NCBI RefSeq assembly: GCF_005405065.1
Contig: NZ_BJDI01000001.1
Coordinates: 287,925-351,924, forward strand
Length of the DNA: 64,000 bases
DNA from: Lactiplantibacillus nangangensis
GTDB lineage: Bacteria; Bacillota; Bacilli; Lactobacillales; Lactobacillaceae
Reading direction: 5' to 3'
Position 1 is the stretch's first letter. Every line of letters begins with the position of its first letter. Shown here one piece after another: positions 19,431-28,162 of the stretch. A program made the position numbers and the translations under genes. The notes under the pieces were generated by a model. That model did not search any database and had not been told where the DNA came from. It saw only the letters and a program-made list of their open reading frames with translations.

Positions 19431-20486
19431 ATGCCAACAAATAATGAGATAACTAAATATTGGTCAGATTTTCAACAAGCCGATGAGTACAAGGCCTGTC
19501 AAGATTACCCAACACAGCAAGTTAAAGCGACTGTGGTCACATTTATGCAATCACTGCATACGAGTTTTAAAAAGTTACGCCTTAGTGATATTAAAGCGAT
19601 GTTTGAGGATTTATGGGGCATGACTTTGATGGATGACAATTCGAATGCCTTACCTTTTTTCAAGATGACCTATCAAATTTTAGTCGCTTTCTTACAGTAC
19701 CTAATCACCAATCAGAAGATTGAGGTGTCCGAATCTGAGTTAACCACTTTTCTAGAAAGCTTTGAAGAAGAAAATGGGCTGTTTTCAGATGATTACTATG
19801 GTGATGATGATTGGGATTGGACCGATGATTTTCCAGATCGTGACATTAACCAAGATCCTCATTTAGCCAACTGGCAAGCACGGACGGCACAGGATATTCA
19901 GGATTATACCGACGGTTGGCTGACGGCTTATTATCAGAGTAAGGCGTGGCAACAGCGGCCAGACGGCGTTGACCAAGAATTCTTAACGGTGGTCGTTAAC
20001 GCTTTGGTTGAGCGGGGCTATGACCATTATCGCAAGACGCCTAAATCGTGGACGAAGTCGGTATTGGTCGCTATTTTAGCAACGACGATGGTCGATGATT
20101 TCGACTTTTCTGAGGCTGAGCTGCAGGCAATCGTCCCGATGCTCAATCAATTCTTGGCCTTTGTAGCGTCGCAAGGATGGCTAAACGCTAAGCGGGCAGC
20201 CAATTATCAACGCTACTTGCAGTCAGGAGTTGCTAAGATGTTAGCGGCGGCTGAGAAGAAAGCAGCTGGACCAGATCCATTAGATTTAGTTATTGACCAG
20301 ATGCAACGTGAAGGCATCGACATTCAGGATTGGGATGCTGTTGAGGCTTACTTTGACCGCATGAAGGCGGATGGCTCGTATGATCAGTTGTTGCATGACA
20401 TGTATGGTGATGATGACGACGATGGTACTACGCCAGATAATGTGGTGTCGTTAGACGATGCGCGCAAAGCTAAGCATAAGCACTAG
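19431..20486 (+). CDS. Conserved hypothetical protein, acidic, 351 aa
   Basis: I do not recognise this family. The protein is soluble and strongly acidic, with a very acidic middle (DDYYGDDDWDWTDDFPDRD, residues about 122-140) and a low-complexity tail containing GDDDDDG before a basic end. The rest is predicted helical. It starts 12 nt after the glycosylase gene and ends 15 nt before the GTPase gene, so the three are likely co-transcribed. No signal peptide or membrane segment is evident. Confidence 0.75.
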   Translation: MPTNNEITKYWSDFQQADEYKACQDYPTQQVKATVVTFMQSLHTSFKKLRLSDIKAMFEDLWGMTLMDDNSNALPFFKMTYQILVAFLQYLITNQKIEVSESELTTFLESFEEENGLFSDDYYGDDDWDWTDDFPDRDINQDPHLANWQARTAQDIQDYTDGWLTAYYQSKAWQQRPDGVDQEFLTVVVNALVERGYDHYRKTPKSWTKSVLVAILATTMVDDFDFSEAELQAIVPMLNQFLAFVASQGWLNAKRAANYQRYLQSGVAKMLAAAEKKAAGPDPLDLVIDQMQREGIDIQDWDAVEAYFDRMKADGSYDQLLHDMYGDDDDDGTTPDNVVSLDDARKAKHKH

Positions 20487-20501
20487 AAAGGGGGTCTAGA
20501 C

Positions 20502-22463
20502 ATGAAATCATTAGTTGCTGGCGTTATTGCCCACGTCGATGCCGGGAAAACGACCCTTTCAGAGGCGTTACTTTATCGGACGGGAGCCTTGCGTCAGCTG
20601 GGGCGCGTGGATAATGGTGATGCTTTTCTTGATTCAGATGATTTGGAAAAACAGCGTGGCATTACGATTTTCTCACACCAAGCTAGTTTTAAAACGCCAG
20701 CTTTAGCCATGACGCTCTTAGATACACCGGGGCACGTGGATTTTGCTAGCCAAACGGAGCAAGTACTAAGCGTGCTTGATTATGCCATTTTGGTTGTTTC
20801 GGCGACCGATGGCATTCAAGGCTATACGCGGACACTTTGGCGATTACTTGAAAGATATCGTGTCCCGGTATTCATTTTTGTGAACAAAATGGACGTCGAC
20901 GGTGTTAATCAACGCCAAGTTTTAAGCCAGTTACAAGCAGAACTCTCTGATAAGTGTGTCGCTTTTCAGACACCTGAACTTTCGGATGAAACTTATGAAG
21001 CTTTGGCACTGCAAGATGAAAGATTGCTGGATGAGTTCTTAGCGCACGGTAAACTTGCGGACACGGCTGTTCAAAAATTAATTCAGACACGGTCGGCTTT
21101 CCCTTGTTATTTTGGATCGGCATTGAAGGTCGATGGGGTCGACGAGTTAATTGTCGGCTTAGAACGGTGGACGACAACTGCGACTTATCCGACTGAATTT
21201 GGTGCCCGCGTTTTTAAAATTTCTTATGATGAGACTGGCGCACGGTTAACTTGGTTACGATTGACTGGTGGTCAGTTGGCAAATAAGGCAGTTATTCTAG
21301 GCGAACAAAAAGTCAATCAGATTCGAGTCTACAACGGCGTGAAATTTGAGATTCGACCAACGATTCAAGCCGGTGACGTTTGTGCGATTCCAGGCTTAAC
21401 CGGCACGTACCCGGGTCAGGGGTTAGGAACTTTGGCAGATGCTCAACGACCAGTGATGCAACCAGTTCTGACTTATCGGCTAGATCCGAATGGTAATGAC
21501 TTACATGCCTGTTTAGCTGCGATGCGACAATTAGAAGATGAGGACCCACAACTTAAAGTGACTTGGTCCAGTCAATTACAAGAGTTACGTGTGCAACTCA
21601 TGGGCACGATCCAACTTGAAGTTTTGCAACAACTTTTAAACGATCGTTTTCAGTTAGCTGTTAAATTTGTTGAAGGTAGCATTTTATATCAAGAAACGAT
21701 TACACAAGCCGTTGAAGGGGTCGGGCACTTCGAACCATTACGACACTATGCCGAGGTGCATTTACTCCTACAACCGGCGCCACGCGGCAGTGGTTTAACG
21801 TTTAAGGCTGATTGTTCATTGGAAGTTTTAGGCAAGAATTGGCAACATCAAGTCTTATCTAATTTGCAAGCCAAGCCACAACTGGGTGTGTTGACTGGCT
21901 CACCATTGACTGATGTGAAGGTGACTTTGGTCGGTGGTCGATCTAGCAATGTGCATTCGGTTGGTGGCGATTTCCGTGAGGCAACTTGGCGGGCACTGCG
22001 TCAAGGCTTGATGATGTTGAAGCAGACAGAAAACTGTCAGTTGTTAGAACCGTGGTATCGGTTCAGCTTAACGGTTGGACAGGATCAGATTGGGCGTGCC
22101 ATGACGGATATTCAGCGTATGCATGGGAGCTTTGACACCCCGGTGACGGACCAAACTGGTCACGCCACCTTAACTGGCACGGCGCCAGTTTCGGAAATGC
22201 AAGCTTACCCACAAACAGTGCGAGCGTATACTCATGGTCAAGGCCAATTAGAGTGCTTGATCGATGGTTATCGACCGTGCCATAATCAGGCAGAAGTGTT
22301 GGCTGCACAGGCTTATGATCCAGTCGGTGATTTGGAAAATACGCCAGATTCCGTCTTCTGTGCGCACGGTGCTGGTTATCCGGTGCCATGGGATCAAGTT
22401 CCGGCGATGGCGCATTTTCCGTATGTTTATAATGAAAGTATGTTAGTCAATTTGAGTGACTAA
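20502..22463 (+). CDS. TetM/EF-G-like translational GTPase (ribosomal protection family)
   Basis: The protein has 653 aa, the size of Tet(M)-type ribosomal protection proteins. The G motifs are complete: AHVDAGKTT (10-18), RGIT (52-55), DTPGH (74-78) and NKMD (128-131). EF-G-like domains II-V follow. The spacing and the LLYRTGAL.QLGRVD block follow Tet(M) more closely than EF-G. It likely acts on the ribosome. Chromosomal lactobacillus members of this family are often annotated tetracycline resistance, but that role cannot be shown from sequence. AGAAAGGGGG is the ribosome-binding site. Confidence 0.85.
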   Translation: MKSLVAGVIAHVDAGKTTLSEALLYRTGALRQLGRVDNGDAFLDSDDLEKQRGITIFSHQASFKTPALAMTLLDTPGHVDFASQTEQVLSVLDYAILVVSATDGIQGYTRTLWRLLERYRVPVFIFVNKMDVDGVNQRQVLSQLQAELSDKCVAFQTPELSDETYEALALQDERLLDEFLAHGKLADTAVQKLIQTRSAFPCYFGSALKVDGVDELIVGLERWTTTATYPTEFGARVFKISYDETGARLTWLRLTGGQLANKAVILGEQKVNQIRVYNGVKFEIRPTIQAGDVCAIPGLTGTYPGQGLGTLADAQRPVMQPVLTYRLDPNGNDLHACLAAMRQLEDEDPQLKVTWSSQLQELRVQLMGTIQLEVLQQLLNDRFQLAVKFVEGSILYQETITQAVEGVGHFEPLRHYAEVHLLLQPAPRGSGLTFKADCSLEVLGKNWQHQVLSNLQAKPQLGVLTGSPLTDVKVTLVGGRSSNVHSVGGDFREATWRALRQGLMMLKQTENCQLLEPWYRFSLTVGQDQIGRAMTDIQRMHGSFDTPVTDQTGHATLTGTAPVSEMQAYPQTVRAYTHGQGQLECLIDGYRPCHNQAEVLAAQAYDPVGDLENTPDSVFCAHGAGYPVPWDQVPAMAHFPYVYNESMLVNLSD

Positions 22464-22480
22464 TATTTGAGAAATAAAAA

Positions 22481-22978
22481 ATGGAGTTAGTATTAAATCT
22501 TGAAGACATTTATTTGCGGTTTCGAACGCAATTAATTGATAATCATTATGGCTATAGTGATGAATATTTTGATAATTTAAAAGAATTTCGTGGTGAGATA
22601 TTTATCAACGATAATTTAAATTATCATTTTAGGGGCTTCTGGGGATGGCCAGATGCAAATTCACTTGCAAAACTGTGCCAAGAGTTTTTAAAGGGAACAT
22701 TAACAAAGTCTGTTCAATACTTTTCAGAAAGTATTGAAGAAGAATCGGCATTTGAAGTGTGTTTTGACCCTCTAAATTCATCTGTTTGTTGGAAAACTTT
22801 TTTATATAATCAACATGACGAGTTAACAGAACACGGAATTACGTTGACCTTAACTGATGAAAGCTGTAAAGCTTTGGCAGTGTACTTGGCTTTACAGACG
22901 GGAACAGTGGCTTATGATGATCCACAGATTATAAAGTATATCCAACAAGGTATGTTAGTGGAACAATCAGGTTTCTAA
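22481..22978 (+). CDS. Hypothetical protein, 165 aa
   Basis: I do not recognise this protein. It is soluble, acidic and aromatic-rich at the start (DNHYGYSDEYFDNL). It is more AT-rich than its neighbours, so it may be a recent insertion. It follows the TetM-like gene by 17 nt and has only a weak ribosome-binding site (TTTGAGAAATA). A strong terminator follows its stop codon. Codon structure and clean start/stop support a real gene. Confidence 0.65.
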   Translation: MELVLNLEDIYLRFRTQLIDNHYGYSDEYFDNLKEFRGEIFINDNLNYHFRGFWGWPDANSLAKLCQEFLKGTLTKSVQYFSESIEEESAFEVCFDPLNSSVCWKTFLYNQHDELTEHGITLTLTDESCKALAVYLALQTGTVAYDDPQIIKYIQQGMLVEQSGF

Positions 22979-22980
22979 AT

Positions 22981-23030
22981 AAGAAGTACTAACCTACCTT
23001 TATTGTCAGGTTAGTACTTCTTATTTTTTA
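22981..23030. terminator. Strong bidirectional terminator
   Basis: A 15-bp perfect stem (22981-22995 with 23008-23022), a 12-nt loop and TTATTTTTTA lie between the converging hypothetical gene and the ASCH gene. Confidence 0.9.
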
Positions 23031-23477
23031 GTTTGGATAAACGACATGGAATCTTTCTAAAACCATTGATGCGGAATTAGGGTCAAACTTTTGACCAACT
23101 GACGCGTATTCTTGTTTGAAAAAGGTGTCATGGGCCTGACGCCAATAAGCGTAACTACGATCACCTTCGCCCTCGTGATAGGCATGGTCAGCATCGACTG
23201 CCGCGTAAGCTTTGATTTCGACTGAGTCCGTCTTAGTCACACAGATGGGGTCATTTTGGCTATTCAAGATGACGTCATAGGCGCCCGCTTGCGGCAATGG
23301 TTCATCAGTTTCATATAAATCATACGCGCTGGTCGTAGCGGTTTTGATGCCAGTCAAAACTAGCTTGGCAAGGTCGTCCGCATCAACGCCGAATTGATAG
23401 GCGCTTTGTAAGGTAGTTGTCGCAGGCAGATTCAATACTGATTTAGCTTGTTCGAAAAAGGTTTCTGGGTTCATCAT
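23028..23477 (-). CDS. ASCH domain protein
   Basis: The protein has 149 aa. The LTGIKTATTSAYDLY segment (residues about 41-55) is the conserved ASCH core (G-x-K-x-A-T/S). The EGEGDRSYAYWRQAHDTFF block and the C-terminal FHVVYP strand also fit. ASCH proteins have an RNA-binding PUA-like fold; some cleave modified nucleosides. TAGGAG lies 5 nt before the ATG at 23477; a second ATG follows at once and could be used. Confidence 0.85.
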   Translation of the reverse strand: MMNPETFFEQAKSVLNLPATTTLQSAYQFGVDADDLAKLVLTGIKTATTSAYDLYETDEPLPQAGAYDVILNSQNDPICVTKTDSVEIKAYAAVDADHAYHEGEGDRSYAYWRQAHDTFFKQEYASVGQKFDPNSASMVLERFHVVYPN

Positions 23478-23515
23478 GAGGTCTCCTATCTAGTTGAGCT
23501 AATTATACGCTAAAA

Positions 23516-23531
23516 TGTTTCACGTGAAACA
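23516..23531. other. parS site 2
   Basis: A second perfect TGTTTCACGTGAAACA palindrome lies in the divergent intergenic region between the ASCH gene and the alcohol dehydrogenase gene. Confidence 0.9.
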
Positions 23532-23548
23532 AACTCAATTTTTTAAAA

Positions 23549-23592
23549 GGCTTGCCTTAAAGTCCACTTTAAGGGGTAGGCTACAATTGTTA
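23549..23592 (+). promoter_or_regulatory. MerR-type promoter/operator of the alcohol dehydrogenase gene
   Basis: CCTTAAAGTCCACTTTAAGG (23555-23574) is an inverted repeat with 9-bp arms. It sits between TTGCCT and TAGGCT, elements spaced by 19 bp. Over-long spacers with this CTTAAAG...CTTTAAG repeat are typical of MerR-family (AdhR/NmlR-like) regulators of alcohol dehydrogenases. No merR-like gene is in the window. Confidence 0.65.
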
Positions 23593-23666
23593 GGATAATT
23601 AACTTTTCTCGACGGGCTAGTGCTAACTCGTTACAATTAAACTAAATGAATTTGGAGATGGTAGTG

Positions 23667-24707
23667 ATGAAAACTGCAGTATTTGTCGAACCTGGAAAAA
23701 TGGTTGTTCAAGACTTACCCAAGGCGCAAGTCAAGCAACCGACTGACGCCGTATTGAAAATCGTACGGGCTTGTGTCTGCGGATCAGACCTCTGGTGGTA
23801 TCGTGGCATTTCTAAGCGCCAAGCGAATAGTCCCGTGGGTCATGAAGCGATTGGTATTGTCGAATCAGTCGGTACGGCGGTTACCAATGTTAAACCCGGT
23901 GATTTTGTGATTGCGCCATTTACCCATGGGTGCGGTCATTGTGCAGCCTGTTTAGCTGGCTTTGATGGTGATTGTTTAAACAAGACTGATGATGAGATTG
24001 TTGGCTATCAAGGGGAATATCTGCGTTTTAAAAATGCTGATTGGGCATTGGTGAAGATTCCCGGTCAACCCGCTGACTATACGGATACTCAATTAAATGA
24101 TTTATTGACGCTTTCCGATGTTATGGCAACTGGTTATCATGCAGCAACAAGCGCTGAAGTTAAGGCCGGTGACACGGTGGTCGTCATGGGTGACGGTGCC
24201 GTTGGTCTCTGTGGGGTGATTGCGGCCAAGCTATTAGGTGCGACGCGAATTATTGCGATGAGTCGGCATGCTGATCGGCAAGCCTTAGCCAAAGAATTTG
24301 GTGCCACGGACATCATTGCCGAACGTGGTGATGACGCGATTAAAAAAGTTCATGAATTAACTAATGGTGCGGGTGCTGACGCCGTCTTGGAATGTGTCGG
24401 TACAGAATTATCCGTCGATACTGCGGTCAAAGTCGGTCGGCCAGGCGCCGTTGTTGGTCGCGTTGGCGTACCACAAAAGGCTGAAATGAACACGAATAAT
24501 TTATTTTGGCAGAACATTGGGCTACGTGGCGGGATTGCTTCGGTAACGACTGATGATCGCCAAGTTTTGTTGGCTGCGGTTTTGAAAGGTGAGATTCACC
24601 CCGGAAAAGTCTTTACCCAACGTTTCAAGTTGGCTGATATTCAAGCCGCTTATGAAGCGATGGATCAACGTAAAGCCATCAAATCGTTATTGGTGATTAG
24701 TGACTAG
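23667..24707 (+). CDS. Zinc-dependent alcohol dehydrogenase (medium-chain)
   Basis: The protein has 346 aa. Catalytic zinc ligands are Cys38 (CGSD) and His59-Glu60 (GHEAIG). The structural zinc cysteines are C89, C92, C95 and C103. The Rossmann fold GDGAVGLCG near residue 175 binds NAD(P). It reduces or oxidises an aldehyde/alcohol of unknown identity. The start is ATG 23667, 9 nt after GGAG; an in-frame ATG at 23646 lies before the ribosome-binding site. The MerR-type operator suggests induction by electrophiles or aldehydes, by analogy with AdhR systems. Confidence 0.9.
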   Translation: MKTAVFVEPGKMVVQDLPKAQVKQPTDAVLKIVRACVCGSDLWWYRGISKRQANSPVGHEAIGIVESVGTAVTNVKPGDFVIAPFTHGCGHCAACLAGFDGDCLNKTDDEIVGYQGEYLRFKNADWALVKIPGQPADYTDTQLNDLLTLSDVMATGYHAATSAEVKAGDTVVVMGDGAVGLCGVIAAKLLGATRIIAMSRHADRQALAKEFGATDIIAERGDDAIKKVHELTNGAGADAVLECVGTELSVDTAVKVGRPGAVVGRVGVPQKAEMNTNNLFWQNIGLRGGIASVTTDDRQVLLAAVLKGEIHPGKVFTQRFKLADIQAAYEAMDQRKAIKSLLVISD

Positions 24708-24709
24708 AT

Positions 24710-24740
24710 TAAAAAAAGCTGGCGAGAGCCGGCTTTTTTA
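24710..24740. terminator. Terminator between adh and yaaA
   Basis: A 7-bp stem (24717-24723 with 24728-24734) with a GAGA loop and A/T runs on both sides ends both converging genes. Confidence 0.85.
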
Positions 24741-25484
24741 GTCGTGATGAATAAAGACTAGTTTGGTAGCGGTAGAACGATTTGGTTCAAATTGGTAATG
24801 CGGATGGTCAAAGCGTTTAATGTCGCTAAGTTCAGTTATCTGATTTTCAGCTAAAAAGCGAACCATTTCGCCCCGGGCCATTTTGGCTAAGGTGGCCTTA
24901 ACTTTTAATTGGCCGTTGACCAGGCTGCCAAAAATAACGTTGATGAAAGGTTGCGCTGACTTTAAGTAAGGTCGGATACTTTTGGCATATTCTTCTGAAG
25001 CGAGATTAATAATGGGTTCTGGTTTGGGAGTCAAAGCTTGATAGAGCTGTGGCCCCCAGAAATCATATAAGCTCCCGTTAGCGTTAATTTTAAGTTTAGA
25101 CTGCATTTCTAGGCGATAAGGGACGACCCCGTCGAATGGCCGTAAGATGCCGTAAAAACCTGACAAAATCCGTAAATTTTTTTGAACGTACTCGAGACCA
25201 GCGTCGGTAAATAAGTCTGGTGCCATATACTGATATTGAATCCCACTGTAACTCAGTAGTGCCGGCGTTAGTTGCCGCGTTAAATCGAGTTTTTGCAAGT
25301 GGGCATAATTTGGCTGAGCGAGTTTGTCACTGCAATGCCACAGGGCTTTGGCCTCGGCGTAGGAGAGTTGTTGCAGTTGTGCGAGCAACTTTCTGGTTTG
25401 GTCAAGATATTGCGGTAGCGCCTGATAGTTGAATGTATCGGTGTCGACAATCATTTTCTTGGCCGGAGCAATGATGATCTTCAT
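24738..25484 (-). CDS. yaaA: YaaA family peroxide stress protein
   Basis: The protein has 248 aa and begins MKIIIAPAKKM, the family's opening. It continues with ALWHCSDKLA, FYGILRPFDGV.PYRLEM and an N(L)ASEEYAKS segment, all typical of YaaA (DUF328/UPF0246). In Escherichia coli YaaA lowers free iron during peroxide stress; the fold binds DNA. AAAGAAG lies before the ATG at 25484. Confidence 0.93.
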   Translation of the reverse strand: MKIIIAPAKKMIVDTDTFNYQALPQYLDQTRKLLAQLQQLSYAEAKALWHCSDKLAQPNYAHLQKLDLTRQLTPALLSYSGIQYQYMAPDLFTDAGLEYVQKNLRILSGFYGILRPFDGVVPYRLEMQSKLKINANGSLYDFWGPQLYQALTPKPEPIINLASEEYAKSIRPYLKSAQPFINVIFGSLVNGQLKVKATLAKMARGEMVRFLAENQITELSDIKRFDHPHYQFEPNRSTATKLVFIHHD

Positions 25485-25584
25485 TTGGACAACTTCTTTC
25501 CATTGAAATGATTAGGTTTAGCTTAGCATAACTACGACAATTGTTATAAAGTAATGGTATGAAAAGCGATAGGGGCTGAGCAAG

Positions 25585-26469
25585 ATGCAAGTTCAAACGG
25601 GATATTTACCATTTCGCGGTTATCAAACTTATTATCGAATCGTTGGTGACTTAAAAAGTGAGCTAACGCCATTGTTGTTATTACATGGTGGTCCAGGGTC
25701 AACACATAATTATTTTGAAAGTTTCGACCGTTTGGCTGAACAGACTGGCCGACCAGTTGTGATGTACGATCAATTGGGTTGTGGTGAGTCTTCAATGCCG
25801 AACGATAAAAGTTTGTGGCAGGCTTCGACTTGGATTGCTGAGTTAAAAGCGCTACGGACTTATTTGGGGCTAAAGCGAGTTCATCTGCTGGGTCAATCTT
25901 GGGGTGGCATGTTGGCGATTATTTATCTGTGCGACCATCAGCCGGCAGGAATTCAGAGCTTGATTTTGGCTAGTACGCTCTCCTCGGCAAAATTATGGGC
26001 GCAAGAAGAACATCGTTTGATTAAAACCATGCCATTGGCCGAACAGCAGGCGATTGCCCAAGCGGAAGCAACAGGGAACTTTAGCGAACCAGCCTATCAG
26101 GCAGCCAATGATCACTTTATGCAGTTATATGCGGCGGGACCAGTTACAGCGGCGTCGCCCGAATTTTTGAGACGTCCCAAGCATGCTGGCACTGTTGCCT
26201 ATGAAACAGCGTGGGGGCCGAATGAGTATTGCCCAACTGGGACGTTACGGGACTATGATTATACGGAAAAGTTAGCTCAAATTAGCACGCCAACATTAGT
26301 GACGAGTGGGGTGAACGATCTGTGTACGCCTTTGATTGCTAAAACGATGGTGGATCATTTATCAAATGCCGACTGGACTTTATTTGCCCATAGTCGACAC
26401 ATGGCGTTCATTGATGAACCAGCGGCGTACTTTAAACGGCTGGAAAGTTGGTTGGCACAACAAGACTAG
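25585..26469 (+). CDS. pepI: Proline iminopeptidase (prolyl aminopeptidase, S33)
   Basis: PepI removes N-terminal proline from peptides, part of peptide nutrition in lactobacilli. The 294-aa protein has the oxyanion-hole motif HGGPG (34-38), nucleophile Ser105 in GQSWGG, and likely Asp245 (GVNDLCTP) and His272 (SRHMAF) to complete the triad. The lid contains the WGPNEY.P.G..YDYT block typical of PepI from lactobacilli. The start follows AGGGG by 9 nt. A GNAT gene follows after 11 nt. Confidence 0.93.
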   Translation: MQVQTGYLPFRGYQTYYRIVGDLKSELTPLLLLHGGPGSTHNYFESFDRLAEQTGRPVVMYDQLGCGESSMPNDKSLWQASTWIAELKALRTYLGLKRVHLLGQSWGGMLAIIYLCDHQPAGIQSLILASTLSSAKLWAQEEHRLIKTMPLAEQQAIAQAEATGNFSEPAYQAANDHFMQLYAAGPVTAASPEFLRRPKHAGTVAYETAWGPNEYCPTGTLRDYDYTEKLAQISTPTLVTSGVNDLCTPLIAKTMVDHLSNADWTLFAHSRHMAFIDEPAAYFKRLESWLAQQD

Positions 26470-26480
26470 GGGGGGATTAG

Positions 26481-26957
26481 ATGACTGAAACGGCTTTTAT
26501 GCAAGTATCACCGACAGAGTTACCAGAAATTTTGCGGATGTATCAGTTGGCATTTAAACCATTGTTTGACCGTTATCATGATGTCGAAACGACACCTTAT
26601 TTAGAAACACTGACATCGCTGACTGAAAAGGCTAGGCAAGCTGAGACTGAATATGATTTTTTTGAGGTTGACGGCTGTCGCGTAGGGATGGTTAGATTGC
26701 TGGCTCAGTCGGCGACCACGATGCGAATTTCACCCTTGTTAATTTTGCCAGAATATCAAAATCGGGGTTTGGCAAAATTGATGTTAAGCGCTTTAGAAAA
26801 CCATTTTCCACTGGTTACTTGTTGGCAGCTGGACACCATTATTGAGGAACCCAAATTAGTGCATTTATACCAGCGTGCTGGTTATCAGCAATTGCCAGAC
26901 CGTTGTGAAGTTCTGCAACCTGGGATGACGATTGGTTATTTCGAAAAAAGGTTGTAA
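26481..26957 (+). CDS. GNAT family N-acetyltransferase
   Basis: The protein has 158 aa with the GNAT fold. LLILPEYQNRGLAKLML (residues about 90-106) is the acetyl-CoA-binding motif A (Q/R-x-x-G-x-A/G), and LVHLYQRAGYQ is motif B. The substrate is unknown. AGGGGGG precedes the ATG. It follows pepI closely and is followed by a terminator. Confidence 0.85.
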   Translation: MTETAFMQVSPTELPEILRMYQLAFKPLFDRYHDVETTPYLETLTSLTEKARQAETEYDFFEVDGCRVGMVRLLAQSATTMRISPLLILPEYQNRGLAKLMLSALENHFPLVTCWQLDTIIEEPKLVHLYQRAGYQQLPDRCEVLQPGMTIGYFEKRL

Positions 26958-26961
26958 AAAA

Positions 26962-26997
26962 GGCCGCTCGACGCAGTTACGTCAGGCGGTCTTCTTG
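26962..26997 (+). terminator. Terminator after the GNAT gene
   Basis: A 12-bp GC-rich stem with G-U pairs (26962-26973 with 26980-26991) is followed by TTCTT. Confidence 0.65.
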
Positions 26998-27049
26998 ATG
27001 AGGTGCGGCGACCTTCTGAACGCTTGCGCGCCGATCGCGTACCCCCATC

Positions 27050-27154
27050 ATGGTTTGGCACCGTGAGTATTATCGCATGGCGTTGGGGGTGTCGTCAATT
27101 GAAATTTTGGCTTATTTGGCGACGACTCCAGGGTTAATTAAGGTAGGTGAGTGA
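27050..27154 (+). CDS. Possible 34-codon upstream ORF of the EamA gene
   Basis: The frame reads MVWHREYYRMALGVSSIEILA and further to a stop overlapping the GTG start of the transporter gene (GTGA). It may be the tail of a lost gene or a short coupled ORF. No clear ribosome-binding site is visible. The rest of 27000-27150 holds nothing else. Confidence 0.25.
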   Translation: MVWHREYYRMALGVSSIEILAYLATTPGLIKVGE

Positions 27155-28041
27155 ATTTGAAGAAAATTGCGCCATTATTTGTGGCGCTTGGGGCAATCAG
27201 TTATGGGATTCCGGCATCATTGTTCAAATTGGCTGGACGTGAAGGTGTCGCCAACGGACCGTTGTTGTTCTGGTCGTTTCTGGGCGCGGCAGTCATCCTA
27301 ACGTTGTTACAGCTGATTCACGGGCGGCCATTGCGGCAACAGCCAGTGACGCATCGAGAAATTTTAGCGGTGCTAGCGGCTGGGACGGCTTCCGGTTTTA
27401 CGAATACGTTCTATATTAATGCATTACATTATATCCCCGTCGCAGTTGCGGCCGTGATGCTCATGCAGTCGGTTTGGTTGTCAGTCTTGTTGGGTGCAAT
27501 CCGCCAACATCGCTGGCCAACTCGACGTCAAGTTGTCAGTATCGTCCTGGTCTTAGTCGGGACAGCCCTCGCAGCGGGATTATTTCCAATTGAGCAAACT
27601 TTATCACCATGGGGCTTACTGCTGGGCTTTCTAGCTGCAATCGCCTATGCCTGTACATTGCAGTTTACGGCGAGCTTGGGCAATGAGTTAGCGCCTGTAA
27701 GTAAGACTTGGTTGCTATGTCTGGGGGCTTTGATTATGATCGTGATTGCTTGGGGGCCACAGTTAGTGACGGTGCCGATGACGTTGGCTGCGGTTAAATG
27801 GGGCTTGATTACGGCCTTCTTTTCGATGATATTTCCACTAGCCTGTTATTCAGTCTTTATGCCGAAACTGGCTCTGGGCGTCGGGCCGGTCCTTTCGTCA
27901 CTAGAACTACCAGCTTCAATTGTGGCTGCGTTCATTTTACTGAACGAAAAGGTTGCGATAATCCAGATTGTCGGGGTCATCATTATTATTGTGGCAGTTA
28001 TTTTAAGTAATTTAGTTGGGACACGAACCGTCTCAAAATAG
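27151..28041 (+). CDS. EamA/DMT-family transporter
   Basis: The protein has 296 aa, ten hydrophobic segments and two EamA repeats (about 1-140 and 150-290). The first repeat starts FVALGAISYGIPASLFKLA; the second contains the conserved LSSLELPASIVAAFILLNEK block (residues about 247-266). These inner-membrane permeases move metabolites or amino acids; the substrate is unknown. The start may be GTG 27151 or TTG 27157. Confidence 0.88.
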   Translation: MNLKKIAPLFVALGAISYGIPASLFKLAGREGVANGPLLFWSFLGAAVILTLLQLIHGRPLRQQPVTHREILAVLAAGTASGFTNTFYINALHYIPVAVAAVMLMQSVWLSVLLGAIRQHRWPTRRQVVSIVLVLVGTALAAGLFPIEQTLSPWGLLLGFLAAIAYACTLQFTASLGNELAPVSKTWLLCLGALIMIVIAWGPQLVTVPMTLAAVKWGLITAFFSMIFPLACYSVFMPKLALGVGPVLSSLELPASIVAAFILLNEKVAIIQIVGVIIIIVAVILSNLVGTRTVSK

Positions 28042-28162
28042 TTATTTCCGTTGAGTGTTATCTCAACTTAAAGCGTTAGCTGGACTCGTGAGACTTTTAT
28101 AGCCTTATCGTGAAAAATATGAACAGTAAAAGAATCGGGTTGTTTCTAGTCATGCCAAACAA

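Noticed and set aside
20502..22463. Calling the TetM-like gene a tetracycline resistance determinant
   Set aside because: Family membership alone does not show resistance, and the setting looks core-chromosomal.
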